Source: JACKAQ01 sp020634975 [NCBI: Calditrichia bacterium] (GTDB lineage: Bacteria > Calditrichota > Calditrichia > RBG-13-44-9). Taken from it: a DNA stretch of 64,000 nt. The translations under genes and the position numbers were made by a program. Numbering within the stretch: position 1 is the stretch's first letter; each line of letters opens with the position of its first letter. The stretch spans positions 1,364,001 to 1,428,000 of the forward strand of contig JACKAQ010000001.1 of the NCBI GenBank assembly GCA_020634975.1, read 5' to 3'. The notes below the pieces were generated by a model. The model did not search any database and had not been told where the DNA came from. It saw only the letters and a list, made by a program, of their open reading frames with translations. Positions 33,146 through 41,937 of the stretch are shown here, in pieces.

Positions 33146-33177
33146 CCTCGTAATTGCTAAAGTTACGAGGTTTTGTT
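33146..33177 (+). terminator. Rho-independent terminator of the tRNA-Phe gene
   Basis: CCTCGTAA (33146-33153) pairs with TTACGAGG (33163-33170), then TTTTGTTTTTTT. It lies directly after the CCA end and probably belonged to the original chromosomal tRNA gene. Confidence 0.85.
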
Positions 33178-33264
33178 TTTTTTGGTCCATTAGTGCGTAT
33201 TTTGGGGAGTCATATTTACCGATAAATGCGATAGCGCCGGTGATGCGCATAAGGATAAAGCAAC

Positions 33265-33492
33265 CTACTTCTGGTTTGCAACATACTGAAACACATCTTC
33301 CAACGGTTTGTTAAAGACTTGCGCAATTCGAAAAGCTACTTCTAGTGAGGGGGAATACTTGCCACCCTCGATAGCATTTACCGTTTGCCGTGTTACGCCA
33401 ATCTGATCAGCCAATTCCTGCTGGGTCATATCGCCATGATGGAACCGAAGGGTTCGGATCTGATTGTGAATCCTGAATGTTGACTGGCTCAC
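33265..33492 (-). CDS. Xre-family helix-turn-helix regulator
   Basis: 75 residues from GTG 33492, with AGAAGGG upstream; an open extension to 33531 overlaps the previous gene. HTH_3 domain: NQIRTLRFHHGDMTQQELAD, then IGVTRQTVNAIEGGKYSPSL and VAFRIAQVFNKPLEDVFQY. Compact size with no sensor domain is typical of the YozG/SdpR-like regulators paired with a membrane protein. The GTG begins one base after the stop of that membrane protein, so translation is coupled. Confidence 0.88.
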   Translation of the reverse strand: MSQSTFRIHNQIRTLRFHHGDMTQQELADQIGVTRQTVNAIEGGKYSPSLEVAFRIAQVFNKPLEDVFQYVANQK

Positions 33493-33493
33493 G

Positions 33494-33913
33494 CTATATT
33501 CCCTTCTGATAATAATAAATTTGAAAAACAAGCGTAACGACTTCGGAAATCAGGAGTGAAAACAACAGCAAATGCGCAATCCAGACTGTCTCATCAGATA
33601 CTACCAAACCAGCGATTGCCGCCAGGACACCCACCCCCAAAATCCATGAGGCGTTGCTCTCTGCACGCCATTTGATGAGCTGATCCCGCTCATCACGACT
33701 TTCGGGTTTGTTGGCAATTGCAGCAACAACATGACCGGCGACCTGAATAACCACCAGCAAAATAACCGAAACAACAAATAGCGGAATGAACGCCGCAATC
33801 TGGGTTACTCCACTCAACATCATGTTCGTTGCAATAACAAAATACAAACCGAGAACTACCAACAGGCTTAACAGTTGGATCCATACGCTTTTTTCTTCAA
33901 ATGTTGCATTCAT
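33494..33913 (-). CDS. Four-helix membrane protein partnered with the Xre regulator
   Basis: 140 residues from ATG 33913, preceded by GGAG; the open frame upstream to 34054 lacks such a site. Seen: four hydrophobic helices (WIQLLSLLVVLGLYFVIATN, FIPLFVVSVILLVVIQVAGH, ILGVGVLAAIAGLVV, AHLLLFSLLISEVVTLVFQI) and a short charged loop (NKPESRDERDQLIKWRAES). The loop motif E-R-D-x-x-I is common in such proteins encoded beside small Xre regulators. Role unknown; it may signal to or sequester the regulator. Confidence 0.75.
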   Translation of the reverse strand: MNATFEEKSVWIQLLSLLVVLGLYFVIATNMMLSGVTQIAAFIPLFVVSVILLVVIQVAGHVVAAIANKPESRDERDQLIKWRAESNASWILGVGVLAAIAGLVVSDETVWIAHLLLFSLLISEVVTLVFQIYYYQKGI

Positions 33914-34191
33914 AATATCTCCAAGTTTTATGACCAATATTTTTGACGTCGTGTAAAATATATTTGACACATTGATAAATGTCAAGTATTTTTTACATGA
34001 CCTCCAAAAATGAAGTGATCGCGGATAGCCGCATCGATCAATTATAATGTGCAAAATCGTATCTTGCGCACGAGCGTTTCAACTATTATACTTTATCAAA
34101 ATTGTATAATAGGCCCGGAAATCCGCACGGTTTCACAATGGAATTGCTGCAGAGATAAACACATGACCGCAAATCGAAAGAAAGGAAGTGA

Positions 34192-34623
34192 ATGGAATTG
34201 CTCAATCTTGATGATTTTCCATTGAAAACTTTTGACAAAATTCGATATGCCGATACCGATCGGCAGGGACATGTCAACAACGCAACTTTTTCCACTTTTT
34301 TGGAAACCGGCCGGGTTGAAGTTTTGTACAATGCTGAATTCCCTGTTCTCTTTGCAAACTCAAGCTTTGTAATTGCTTCACTTAAACTGGCATTTTTAAA
34401 GGAAATAAAATGGCCTGGGCAGGTAGAAATCGGAACCGGGATATTGAAAACCGGCAACAGTTCGCTCCATCTTTATCAACAGCTTTTTCAAAATGGGTCA
34501 TGCGTTGCCACTGCCGAAACCGTAATTGTTCAAGTTGATAACAATGGCGGACGGAGCACTCCGTTAACTGATACAGCAAAAGAAACGCTGGCAAAATGGT
34601 CACTAAATTTTAATTCATTATGA
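34192..34623 (+). CDS. Acyl-CoA thioesterase, 4HBT/YbgC-like hotdog fold
   Basis: 143 residues. Hydrolyses acyl-CoA or acyl-carrier thioesters. Seen: KIRYADTDRQGHVNNATFST, the catalytic region of the 4-hydroxybenzoyl-CoA thioesterase group with Asp in ADTD and the following H-x-N-N, then the central helix (FLETGRVEVLYN) and beta strands (LAFLKEIKWPGQVEIGTGIL). Start at ATG 34192, just after AGGAAGTGA. Overlaps the next gene by four bases. Confidence 0.88.
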   Translation: MELLNLDDFPLKTFDKIRYADTDRQGHVNNATFSTFLETGRVEVLYNAEFPVLFANSSFVIASLKLAFLKEIKWPGQVEIGTGILKTGNSSLHLYQQLFQNGSCVATAETVIVQVDNNGGRSTPLTDTAKETLAKWSLNFNSL

Positions 34624-35513
34624 AAAAAATCGCACTATTTACAATCGTGGTATTCGCATTTTTTGTCCCCGATATTCTGGCACACCCAACCGGAAATTTG
34701 ATCGTTGCCGGAGAACATGTGCTTTGGTCATATGTTAATCCCATCGATGACCCAAATCATCACGCATGCATTATGCTGTGGCAAAAAGGCTCCGAACCAA
34801 AGCCATTTATCACATCCGAATTTGAGGCGAGTGATTTCATGCTCTATAATCGTGCGGAAACCATATATATCATCGAAAGAAGATTCATCCAACGTTCACT
34901 GAAATTTGAGATAAGAATTCTGAAAACTGGCGTCGGAGAAAAACCGGAGCAACTGTGGGATTGGTTCGAGGATCGCTGGAGAATTGGCGAGGGCGGATTT
35001 TTTATGAATAATGACGATGAAATTGTATTTGGCTCATATCCCTCCATTTTCAAATTAAAGAAAGGGAGTGAACCAACCATTTATTTTGACATCGGCAAAG
35101 TGATCAAAAGCGTACGATTTATCTCGGAAAATGAATTGTTGCTATTAGGTGACGACAAATGTTGGCTAACCGACAACCGGGGCAAAATTATTCAGCAATG
35201 GGAAAATTTAACCCCGGATTCGGTTCAAAATGCACCCCTGAACAGAAACCAGATTTTTGATGCAGACTATCAAAATGGCGAATTGCTGTTAGCCTATTGG
35301 GGAAACCGGTCATTCGACCTGATCGATGTTGAGGGGAGAAGAAGCAGAATTGTTCAGCAGCAAGAGCCGTTGGCACCGCATTGGGTTGCTTTTTTTGGGG
35401 AAAAGAAATTGTTATTCTCATCAAAAATTGTATTCGACGGCAGCAATCCCAAACCACATTTTGAGATGTTTTTACCGGACAGCCATTTGGTAAATATTTG
35501 GACAAAACCATGA
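34620..35513 (+). CDS. Exported protein of unknown function, probably a beta-propeller-like fold
   Basis: 297 residues. Signal peptide (MKKIALFTIVVFAFFVPDIL, cut near AHP), then repeated short strand patterns (NLIVAGEHVLWSYV, IYFDIGKVIKSVRFISENEL, LLAYWGNRSFDLIDVEG, KLLFSSKIVFDG) that suggest WD-like blades. No named domain recognised. Starts within the thioesterase stop (ATGA), so it is in one transcript with it. No catalytic residues are evident. Confidence 0.7.
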   Translation: MKKIALFTIVVFAFFVPDILAHPTGNLIVAGEHVLWSYVNPIDDPNHHACIMLWQKGSEPKPFITSEFEASDFMLYNRAETIYIIERRFIQRSLKFEIRILKTGVGEKPEQLWDWFEDRWRIGEGGFFMNNDDEIVFGSYPSIFKLKKGSEPTIYFDIGKVIKSVRFISENELLLLGDDKCWLTDNRGKIIQQWENLTPDSVQNAPLNRNQIFDADYQNGELLLAYWGNRSFDLIDVEGRRSRIVQQQEPLAPHWVAFFGEKKLLFSSKIVFDGSNPKPHFEMFLPDSHLVNIWTKP

Positions 35514-35618
35514 AATGTCGTTTTTCGGAATCCCTTTGGCCACCAACGAGCCAGCTGAAGGGATTTGCTCCGGTCAACTGGCTCAAGAAGTCGCTTTTCC
35601 CAAATAATTTTAACCCCG

Positions 35619-36191
35619 CTATTTGCGGATAACAAACTCCACGCGACGGTTTTGGGCATATGCGGCTTCGGTTTGCCGCGTATCGAGCGGGCGTTCCTTC
35701 CCATAGCTGACGGTTTGAATCCTGTTTCCGATAATGCCTCTGCTCAGCAAAAACGAGCGAACGGCATTGGCTCGCCGGTCGCCCAATGCAAGGTTATATT
35801 CAACCGTCCCGCGTTCGTCGCAGTGCCCCTCGAGCAAAATATCCACTTCGGGATATGCTTTAAGCACAACCAGATTGTCCTCCAACGCCCGATAAGTATC
35901 CCCCCGAAGTTCCGATTGATCATAATCAAAATAAACGGTGTTCAAACTTAGCGGAACTGTGGGTTTTTCCTGCGGCTTCGGTAAGGTTTGCGGCTGTGTT
36001 TCCACCGGTTTAGGAGTCGTGTTTTCAATCGGCTGCGGTTGCGATTCACCCAAATCCAGCGGCGGCAATTCTTTTTTCGTGCCGGAACATCCCATCGAAA
36101 TGACCAGCAATAAAATTCCCGCAAATCGAATAAAATTTTTCGTTTTCTTTTGGATAGTAATCACAGATTCTATTTTACGTTGTTGCCACAT
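35619..36191 (-). CDS. pal: Peptidoglycan-associated lipoprotein Pal
   Basis: 190 residues. Outer-membrane lipoprotein that ties the outer membrane to peptidoglycan within Tol-Pal. Seen: signal peptide with lipobox-like ISMGC near residue 35, a Pro/Thr/Gln-rich spacer (QPQPIENTTPKPVETQPQ), and an OmpA C-terminal domain: TVYFDYDQSELRGDTYRAL, DILLEGHCDERGTVEYNLAL, GDRRANAVRSFLLSRGI. Asp and Arg for diaminopimelate binding are present. Last gene of the tol operon, 173 bases after tolB. Confidence 0.95.
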   Translation of the reverse strand: MWQQRKIESVITIQKKTKNFIRFAGILLLVISMGCSGTKKELPPLDLGESQPQPIENTTPKPVETQPQTLPKPQEKPTVPLSLNTVYFDYDQSELRGDTYRALEDNLVVLKAYPEVDILLEGHCDERGTVEYNLALGDRRANAVRSFLLSRGIIGNRIQTVSYGKERPLDTRQTEAAYAQNRRVEFVIRK

Positions 36192-36364
36192 GGTTGATCT
36201 CCCAGATATTTTAAAGGGTTGTAAATATTCTTTTTAACCAAACAGAAATTATGGATTCCGATGTACGAATTTAGAACATTTTTCCCGTTTCCCCTTTCCG
36301 CAAAATGATCCAAAAAATATTGATACAGTGGTGCAGTTGTGAGCGCATCGCTCAAAAAAGCGTG

Positions 36365-37684
36365 TTATTCACACGACAATTCGCTGCTGTTTCTGAAATT
36401 TGGCGACCAGGACGGGCTGCTGCAATTTCCGGAAAAAGTCAACCGCAACACCTGCGAACCATCCCAAAACATTGTGTAAATGTCGCGTTTCCCGGCGTTC
36501 CGGGTGGAACTGAAAGCCAGCTGAAACCCGTCCGGTGACCAGCAGGGATCTTCGTTGCTGCCCTGACTTACGGTTAATTGCAGCACCTCGCCGGTGCCCG
36601 GCAGATACACAAAAATATCGAAACCGCTATCGCTGCGGCTGACAAATGCAATCCTGTCGCCTTTTGGTGACCAAACCGGCGAATCGCAATACGCCAAATC
36701 AACCGGCAGCCGGCGCTGACTACTGCCATCCGCATTCATTATATAAATTTGCGGTTTTCCGGTTCGATCCGATGAAAAAACAATCTCGCGACCATCCGGA
36801 GACCAGTCCGGCGATGTATCGATACTTCCGTGATTCGTTAACCGGCGTAAATTTCTGCCGGAGGTGCTGACAACGTAAATCTCCGCATTGCCATCTTTAG
36901 TGGATACAAAGGCAATCTCCTTCCCGTCCGGCGAGATCGCCGGTGAGGTTTCCAGCCCCGGCGAACTGAAAAAGGCAAATTCCTTTTTGTCCGAAATGCC
37001 AACATCGAATAAATCCGGATTTTGATTTTTGTAAGACGTAAAAATTATCCGCTGTCCGTCAATTGTCCATTCCGGTGTCAGGTTCAGTTCGCGATTTTGC
37101 GTGACAAAAGATTTATTGTGCCCGTCGTAATCCACAACGCCAATTTCTTTGTAATGATAAACAGAAGTAACAAAGCAAATTCTGGTTTTCGCGATACCGT
37201 TTTCCCCGGTCAATTGAAATACCAGATCATCCACCAGCCAATGTGCCAACAAACGCACTGCACTTCGGCAACCCCGAAATTCGTTCCGGGCAACCGGACG
37301 ATCTGTGCCAACTTCCATTATTGCGTATTCTGCAATTAGCTCTTCGCCGACTCCCTTTAATTGCGTTTCCAGATAAAATGTTGCAGCTTTGCCGGAACCG
37401 GCGGCATCATCGCTATTGCGATTGGCTGCGGTTAGCGGTTCGATAACATTTGAATACCACAAATCCGTTTGCAAAGTGCTCATAAATTCTTTTACAAATT
37501 TTTCATCCCCGACATTCACAGCGGTTGTTTGATGAATAATCAGCGGCATACGCTCGAACATTTTGCTCTCCGCGCGCAAATACACATTTTCCTGAGCAAT
37601 AGCCGTTACTGATGCAGCGCAAGCCATCAGCAAACCGGTAACAAATCGAATCCATTTTAATTCAGCGGTATTTATCATTGGCAT
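36365..37684 (-). CDS. tolB: Tol-Pal system beta-propeller protein TolB
   Basis: 439 residues. Periplasmic protein binding Pal and TolA. Signal peptide (RFVTGLLMACAASVTAIAQ), N-terminal alpha/beta domain, then five to six WD40-like PD40 blades: PEWTIDGQRIIFTSYKNQN, PAISPDGKEIAFVSTKDGN, PDWSPDGREIVFSSDRTGK, PVWSPKGDRIAFVSRSDSG, PCWSPDGFQLAFSSTRN. Normal length. Lies between the tolA-like gene and pal on the minus strand. Confidence 0.96.
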   Translation of the reverse strand: MPMINTAELKWIRFVTGLLMACAASVTAIAQENVYLRAESKMFERMPLIIHQTTAVNVGDEKFVKEFMSTLQTDLWYSNVIEPLTAANRNSDDAAGSGKAATFYLETQLKGVGEELIAEYAIMEVGTDRPVARNEFRGCRSAVRLLAHWLVDDLVFQLTGENGIAKTRICFVTSVYHYKEIGVVDYDGHNKSFVTQNRELNLTPEWTIDGQRIIFTSYKNQNPDLFDVGISDKKEFAFFSSPGLETSPAISPDGKEIAFVSTKDGNAEIYVVSTSGRNLRRLTNHGSIDTSPDWSPDGREIVFSSDRTGKPQIYIMNADGSSQRRLPVDLAYCDSPVWSPKGDRIAFVSRSDSGFDIFVYLPGTGEVLQLTVSQGSNEDPCWSPDGFQLAFSSTRNAGKRDIYTMFWDGSQVLRLTFSGNCSSPSWSPNFRNSSELSCE

Positions 37685-37713
37685 CCATTTATATGATTTT
37701 TTTAAACTTACAA

Positions 37714-38316
37714 TTAATCTCTGGCAATAAATTCAAAATGCACGTTGAGTACTGGTTGGGAATATGCCGGCGGTAACGGGGGAAACGGTGCGGCACGCTC
37801 AACCGCCTGCATCGCCGAAAAATCAAATTCACGATCATCGCTGCTGATTTGCAAATTGAGCTTGCCGGAATTGCCATAACGGTCAATTTCAAAATTAACC
37901 ACGCAGCGCATCCCGGCTGTCGGTTTTCGGGGTTTTTGCCATTCGCGCTCCACCCGGCTCTGGATCATCGCCAGATATTGCGGAAATGGAAAACTTTGGT
38001 CATCGGTGGAAACAGTGCTGCCTTCCGGTTGTGGCGCTTCGCTGCTTTCGGATGTTGCAGACGGTTTGCTCCGGGGCGGTTCCGTTTTTTGCGGTATTGT
38101 TTTTTTCGGTTGCGGCGGCTGCGGACGGGATTGCTGTTGGCGCGGTGTCCGGACAGATTGTTTTGCCAAATCCGGGCTGCTTTGAACCAGGGTTGCCGAA
38201 ATTTTTTTCGGATAGCCCTGCAGCCGGGACGGTTTCCCGGCGAAAATGCTCCATCCACAAATCAAAAACAGCAGCAGTGAATGACCGATAACCGATAGCA
38301 ATACAGCTTTTTTCAT
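37714..38316 (-). CDS. tolA: TolA/TonB-like periplasm-spanning energy transducer
   Basis: 200 residues. N-terminal anchor (AVLLSVIGHSLLLFLICGW), a Pro/Gln/Lys/Ser-rich extended region (about 55-115), and a C-terminal TonB/TolA-type domain (QYLAMIQSRVEREWQKPRKP, CVVNFEIDRYGNSGKLNLQI, FSAMQAVERAAPFPPLPPAY). Couples the TolQR motor to the outer membrane. Overlaps the tolR stop by four bases and precedes tolB by 29. The C-terminal domain looks closer to TonB_C than classical TolA, which is common outside Proteobacteria. Confidence 0.9.
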   Translation of the reverse strand: MKKAVLLSVIGHSLLLFLICGWSIFAGKPSRLQGYPKKISATLVQSSPDLAKQSVRTPRQQQSRPQPPQPKKTIPQKTEPPRSKPSATSESSEAPQPEGSTVSTDDQSFPFPQYLAMIQSRVEREWQKPRKPTAGMRCVVNFEIDRYGNSGKLNLQISSDDREFDFSAMQAVERAAPFPPLPPAYSQPVLNVHFEFIARD

Positions 38317-38714
38317 CGTTTATCCAGCGTATTTAGCACCAAACCGACATTCTCGAAACCGGCGCTGCGGATGGCATCCATCACTTCGATAATTCGCCCG
38401 TAGTTGGCGGCGGCATCGCCTTCCAGCAAAACCGGCGTATCCGAAGCTGTTGAAAATACGGCACTTAACCGACGGCTTAATTCTTCATCAGATATATTTT
38501 GATGATCAAAATACACCTGTCCGTATTGGTTAACCGCCACCGAAATTGCATTGGCAGGATGTTTTTCCCGGATTTCCGCCGAAGGCAAATCGAGCTTTAC
38601 GCCACCCCGGATAAACGGCGCGGATATCATAAAAATTATCAGCAAAACCAGCGTAACATCAACTAACGATGTCACGTTTATTTCGGATAGCATGTTGGAT
38701 TTTCGTTTTCTCAT
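38313..38714 (-). CDS. tolR: TolR/ExbD proton-channel subunit
   Basis: 133 residues from ATG 38714 (MRKRKSNMLSEINVTSLVDV). One membrane helix with the conserved proton-path Asp (SLVDVTLVLLIIFMISAPF), then a periplasmic domain with ILLEGDAAANY-like core (TPVLLEGDAAANYGRIIEVM). Start chosen over 38780 because it matches the family's N-terminus and follows GGTGG. It overlaps the end of tolQ by 56 bases, more than usual. Confidence 0.94.
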   Translation of the reverse strand: MRKRKSNMLSEINVTSLVDVTLVLLIIFMISAPFIRGGVKLDLPSAEIREKHPANAISVAVNQYGQVYFDHQNISDEELSRRLSAVFSTASDTPVLLEGDAAANYGRIIEVMDAIRSAGFENVGLVLNTLDKR

Positions 38715-39432
38715 GGAACCACCGTTGACCAAAATATATGTTAATTTCGCCGCTGAGGTGATGCATTTCATCCTCAACAAGCTGCAACCGGTTATTCAGC
38801 CGGTTGTAACAAAACACCGCCGGAATCGCCACTGCCAGTCCGGCAATGGTTGTGATCAGCGCTTCAGCTATTCCCGGGGCAACCGTTGCCAGATCGGCGC
38901 TGCCTTTCATCCCGATGCTCAAAAATGCATCCATAACGCCCCAAACCGTGCCCAGTAATCCCAAAAACGGACTGATCGTAATCGTTGTGCCCAAAAAAGA
39001 AATACCGTTGGCGATCTGCCCAACTTCTTTTTCAACAGCGATATCGAGCCGTTGTTTCAGCTCATCGCGGAACATCGGATCCACTTCCCGAACCATCCGT
39101 TCGAGCGTATCCGGCTGCAATCCGCCCAAATAATCCGCCGATTTCCGTAACGCCGACACCGCTGATTTTAACGCCGTTTCACCCTGCTGAATCAACGGAA
39201 TTGTTACTTTGTTTTGGGGAAAAACCATCGTTTGATTCGAAGCTTCCGCCGTATTGTTCGATGATTTTTTGTCTGCATTATTGCGCAAACTCCGGATGAC
39301 AGCCCCCATTTGCGCCAGTTTTTGTAAAAAAATTGACCATGCAATCAATGAAAGCAAGAGGAGCGTTCCCAAAATGATTTTCGCAAAAATGCTGCTGTTA
39401 AGTATGAGTGAAATAATATGTTTATCAAACAT
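38659..39432 (-). CDS. tolQ: TolQ/ExbB/MotA-family proton-channel subunit
   Basis: 257 residues. Membrane helix 1 (SIFAKIILGTLLLLSLIAWSIF), a large cytoplasmic loop, then helices 2 and 3 with the family signature (ISPFLGLLGTVWGVMDAF, APGIAEALITTIAGLAVAIPAVFCYN). Forms the ion channel with TolR. First gene of the tol operon; a promoter must lie in the 216-base gap 39433-39648, where no specific site is recognised. Confidence 0.95.
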   Translation of the reverse strand: MFDKHIISLILNSSIFAKIILGTLLLLSLIAWSIFLQKLAQMGAVIRSLRNNADKKSSNNTAEASNQTMVFPQNKVTIPLIQQGETALKSAVSALRKSADYLGGLQPDTLERMVREVDPMFRDELKQRLDIAVEKEVGQIANGISFLGTTITISPFLGLLGTVWGVMDAFLSIGMKGSADLATVAPGIAEALITTIAGLAVAIPAVFCYNRLNNRLQLVEDEMHHLSGEINIYFGQRWFHEKTKIQHAIRNKRDIVS

Positions 39433-39648
39433 TCATATATCCTTTTGTCATAATGGCAATTGCAAATGCGTTGGATTAAACTTGCAATTAGCCTACCAAC
39501 AATTCCGATAGATGCAGAACAGCTAACTTATACTGTGCAAAAATATAAAGGTTGTGATATTTTTGGTCATTTTCGATGGATTCGATGCACCAATCAGCGA
39601 GAATCGATGCTACTTCCGGCAAACGCTTAACAAATATACTGCAAAAAT

Positions 39649-40329
39649 TCAGCGGAGAGCGCCGGATTTCTCAATCCGGAAAATAGTGTTCGTCTCCCAC
39701 CATACTTTTTTCCGAAAAACAGTGGTCATCGCCAGCCCGTTTTCGCGGGCGATCTGCTGAATTTCGGCGATGTCGCAAACATCCGAAAGGATCAACATCA
39801 CGGTGGTTTCCGGCGAAATGAACGTGGGTAACTGTGCAAAAAACCGATGAAAATAATCATGATTTTTGCCGCAATACCATGCGAATTGCGCTTCATTTTG
39901 GGGATTTTTTGGAAAAAACGGCGGGTTTACAACGATAACATCGAACGGTTGGTGCGGCAGGTTTTCGAACAAATCGGAGTGGATAACGGCAATTTCTACG
40001 CTGTTTCGCAAAGCATTTTCTGCGATGTTTGCAAAGGCAATTTCGCTGATGTCTGTTGCTGTGACGATTGCGCCGCGTTTCGCGGCGAACAGCGATACCA
40101 GCCCGCTGCCTGCGCCGATCTCCAAAAATCGCTGTTCATCCAAATCCAGTTTTTTCAAATACTTGAGCAGCACTTTTGTGCTAAAAAAGAAGCCCGGATG
40201 AAACACGCCCGGTTTCACGCGAATGCGAATATCGCCGTAGCGATAGCCGCGCTCGCTGGCAGTGTAACGCAAAATCAGCGGACGAATCAACCGATCCGCA
40301 ACCGGTTTGATGAATTTTCGGCTGAGCAT
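39649..40329 (-). CDS. Class I SAM-dependent methyltransferase (PrmC/HemK-like small domain)
   Basis: 226 residues. AdoMet motif I FLEIGAGSGLVSLFAAKRG, acidic motif ATDISEIAFANI, and the catalytic-type VVNPPFFPKNPQ (NPPF), which is found in enzymes that methylate N atoms in glutamine, adenine or guanine. The target could be a protein or an RNA; I cannot decide. Ends at 39649, in the same direction as tolQ but over 200 bases before it. Starts 5 bases after the radical SAM gene upstream, so it belongs to that transcript. Confidence 0.85.
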   Translation of the reverse strand: MLSRKFIKPVADRLIRPLILRYTASERGYRYGDIRIRVKPGVFHPGFFFSTKVLLKYLKKLDLDEQRFLEIGAGSGLVSLFAAKRGAIVTATDISEIAFANIAENALRNSVEIAVIHSDLFENLPHQPFDVIVVNPPFFPKNPQNEAQFAWYCGKNHDYFHRFFAQLPTFISPETTVMLILSDVCDIAEIQQIARENGLAMTTVFRKKVWWETNTIFRIEKSGALR

Positions 40330-40334
40330 TTTCG

Positions 40335-41843
40335 CTAAAATCCCTCGATTTCCGGCTGGCGATAGCGCAGCCAGCGGCTCTGCAAAAAGCGCAGTTCGTA
40401 TGGCCAGCGGAACAGGTTCGTTTTGTATCGCAGCGCGGAAATCAGCCGCATGGTTTTGCGCTGGAACGCGCTCAGTTTGATGTCCGAAACCGTCGGGTGA
40501 TAGGCGTTCAGCACCGTTTCAAAATTGCGGATTTTGTCGACCATTTCCGGTGTGAGCCAGGGCGTGAGCGGATTTTTGCGCAAATCAAAATTTTCCCATT
40601 CGGGGTTGAGCCAGTCGGTCAGTTTTTCAGTGAATTTGAAGCCGTTTTCTTTCGCCAGTTCGTATAGCTCGGAGCCCTCTGTCGGCACGGGACTGTACAC
40701 ATAAATGATGATTTCCGTTGCCGGATTGATCCGCTTGATTTCTTTGATAAATTCAATATCTTCATCGATTTGGCGCATCACTTTTTCCGGCGAATCGGCG
40801 GGCATGCCCAGGACAAATGAATACTCCGGGATGATGTCGAATTGCGCCATCCGCGCCGCAAAAGCCTTGATTTGTTCGCCGGACTGCGTGCCGCCTTTGT
40901 TCATTTGCTGCAGCACCGCATCGTTGCCGGTTTCCGCGCCGAAAAATATCATTTTGCAACCGGAGTCGCGCATCCGCCGCAGCGAATCGTCGCTGTATTT
41001 GTTGAGCGTATCGATGCGGGCTTCACCCCACCACACCATGTTTTCCGGCGCAATCAGATTCGCAAATTCAACCGTGCGTTTTTCCGACACAAAAAAATTG
41101 TTGTCGTGAAATTCGATGGCGTCCGCGCCGTAATTTTCTTTCAAAAATTTGACATCGCTGTAAATATTTTTGGCGGATTTTCCGCGCCAGCGGGCGTTGT
41201 AAATCGGCACTACCGCACAAAACGAGCAGGAAAACGGACAACCCATACTGGAGTGATACGCCAGCGTTTTTCGCCCCAGATATGTGCGCCCCAAATAGCC
41301 GTCGATCGAATACGCGCGATTCAGTTTTTCGTATGGCAACGGCGGCAGAGAATCCTGATCCAGCAACGCTTCCCGGGCATTTCGAATGATGTTTCCGTCA
41401 CGTTTGAAAATGAGATTTTCGATGGCATCGAGCGGCTGATTTTCCGCCAAGGCAGTGAGTAATTTTGGAAATGCGATGTCCCCGGGACCGTCCACCACGT
41501 AATCCACAAAGCCGGAATTGAGCACAGATTTGTGCTGGTTGCTGGCAAAATAACCGCCCCAAATAATCACTATTTCCGGAAATTGTGTACGGATTTTTTG
41601 GGAAAAAGGAATCGCTTGTTTGAGCTGCATTGCGGGCATTGCCGTGCAGCCAAAATAGCGAAATTCGCCGGTTTGCAACAACGATTCAATGCGCTGCCAC
41701 GGATCGTTTTCGCGATTGCCATCAACAAATTCGTACTCAAATTTCCCCTCGATTGCGGCGCCCAATTGCAAAATTGAGTTGGGAATCCGCACGTTGTGAT
41801 GGGCTGCGCGAGGGTTAAAAAGTATCACTTTGTTCATTTTCAA
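40335..41843 (-). CDS. B12-binding radical SAM protein (1)
   Basis: 502 residues. N-terminal cobalamin-binding Rossmann domain (about 1-150: KVILFNPRAAHHNVRIPNSI, IVIIWGGYFASNQH), then a radical SAM barrel with the cluster motif C-x3-C-x2-C (GCPFSCSFCAVVPIYN), EFHDNNFFVSEKRTVE and MIFFGAETGNDAVLQQM. C-terminal DUF4070/4080-like tail. Such enzymes perform methyl transfer or ring chemistry on lipids, hopanoids and natural products; the substrate is unknown. Two relatives lie at 46504 and 47889. Confidence 0.9.
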   Translation of the reverse strand: MKMNKVILFNPRAAHHNVRIPNSILQLGAAIEGKFEYEFVDGNRENDPWQRIESLLQTGEFRYFGCTAMPAMQLKQAIPFSQKIRTQFPEIVIIWGGYFASNQHKSVLNSGFVDYVVDGPGDIAFPKLLTALAENQPLDAIENLIFKRDGNIIRNAREALLDQDSLPPLPYEKLNRAYSIDGYLGRTYLGRKTLAYHSSMGCPFSCSFCAVVPIYNARWRGKSAKNIYSDVKFLKENYGADAIEFHDNNFFVSEKRTVEFANLIAPENMVWWGEARIDTLNKYSDDSLRRMRDSGCKMIFFGAETGNDAVLQQMNKGGTQSGEQIKAFAARMAQFDIIPEYSFVLGMPADSPEKVMRQIDEDIEFIKEIKRINPATEIIIYVYSPVPTEGSELYELAKENGFKFTEKLTDWLNPEWENFDLRKNPLTPWLTPEMVDKIRNFETVLNAYHPTVSDIKLSAFQRKTMRLISALRYKTNLFRWPYELRFLQSRWLRYRQPEIEGF

Positions 41844-41937
41844 ACCGTTGGTTTTGGCGTTTTATTTAAAAGATTAACCGCTGAGGGCGCGGAGATAGCA
41901 GAGTTCCTTTGAAGGAATTTCTGCATTAAAGGATAAA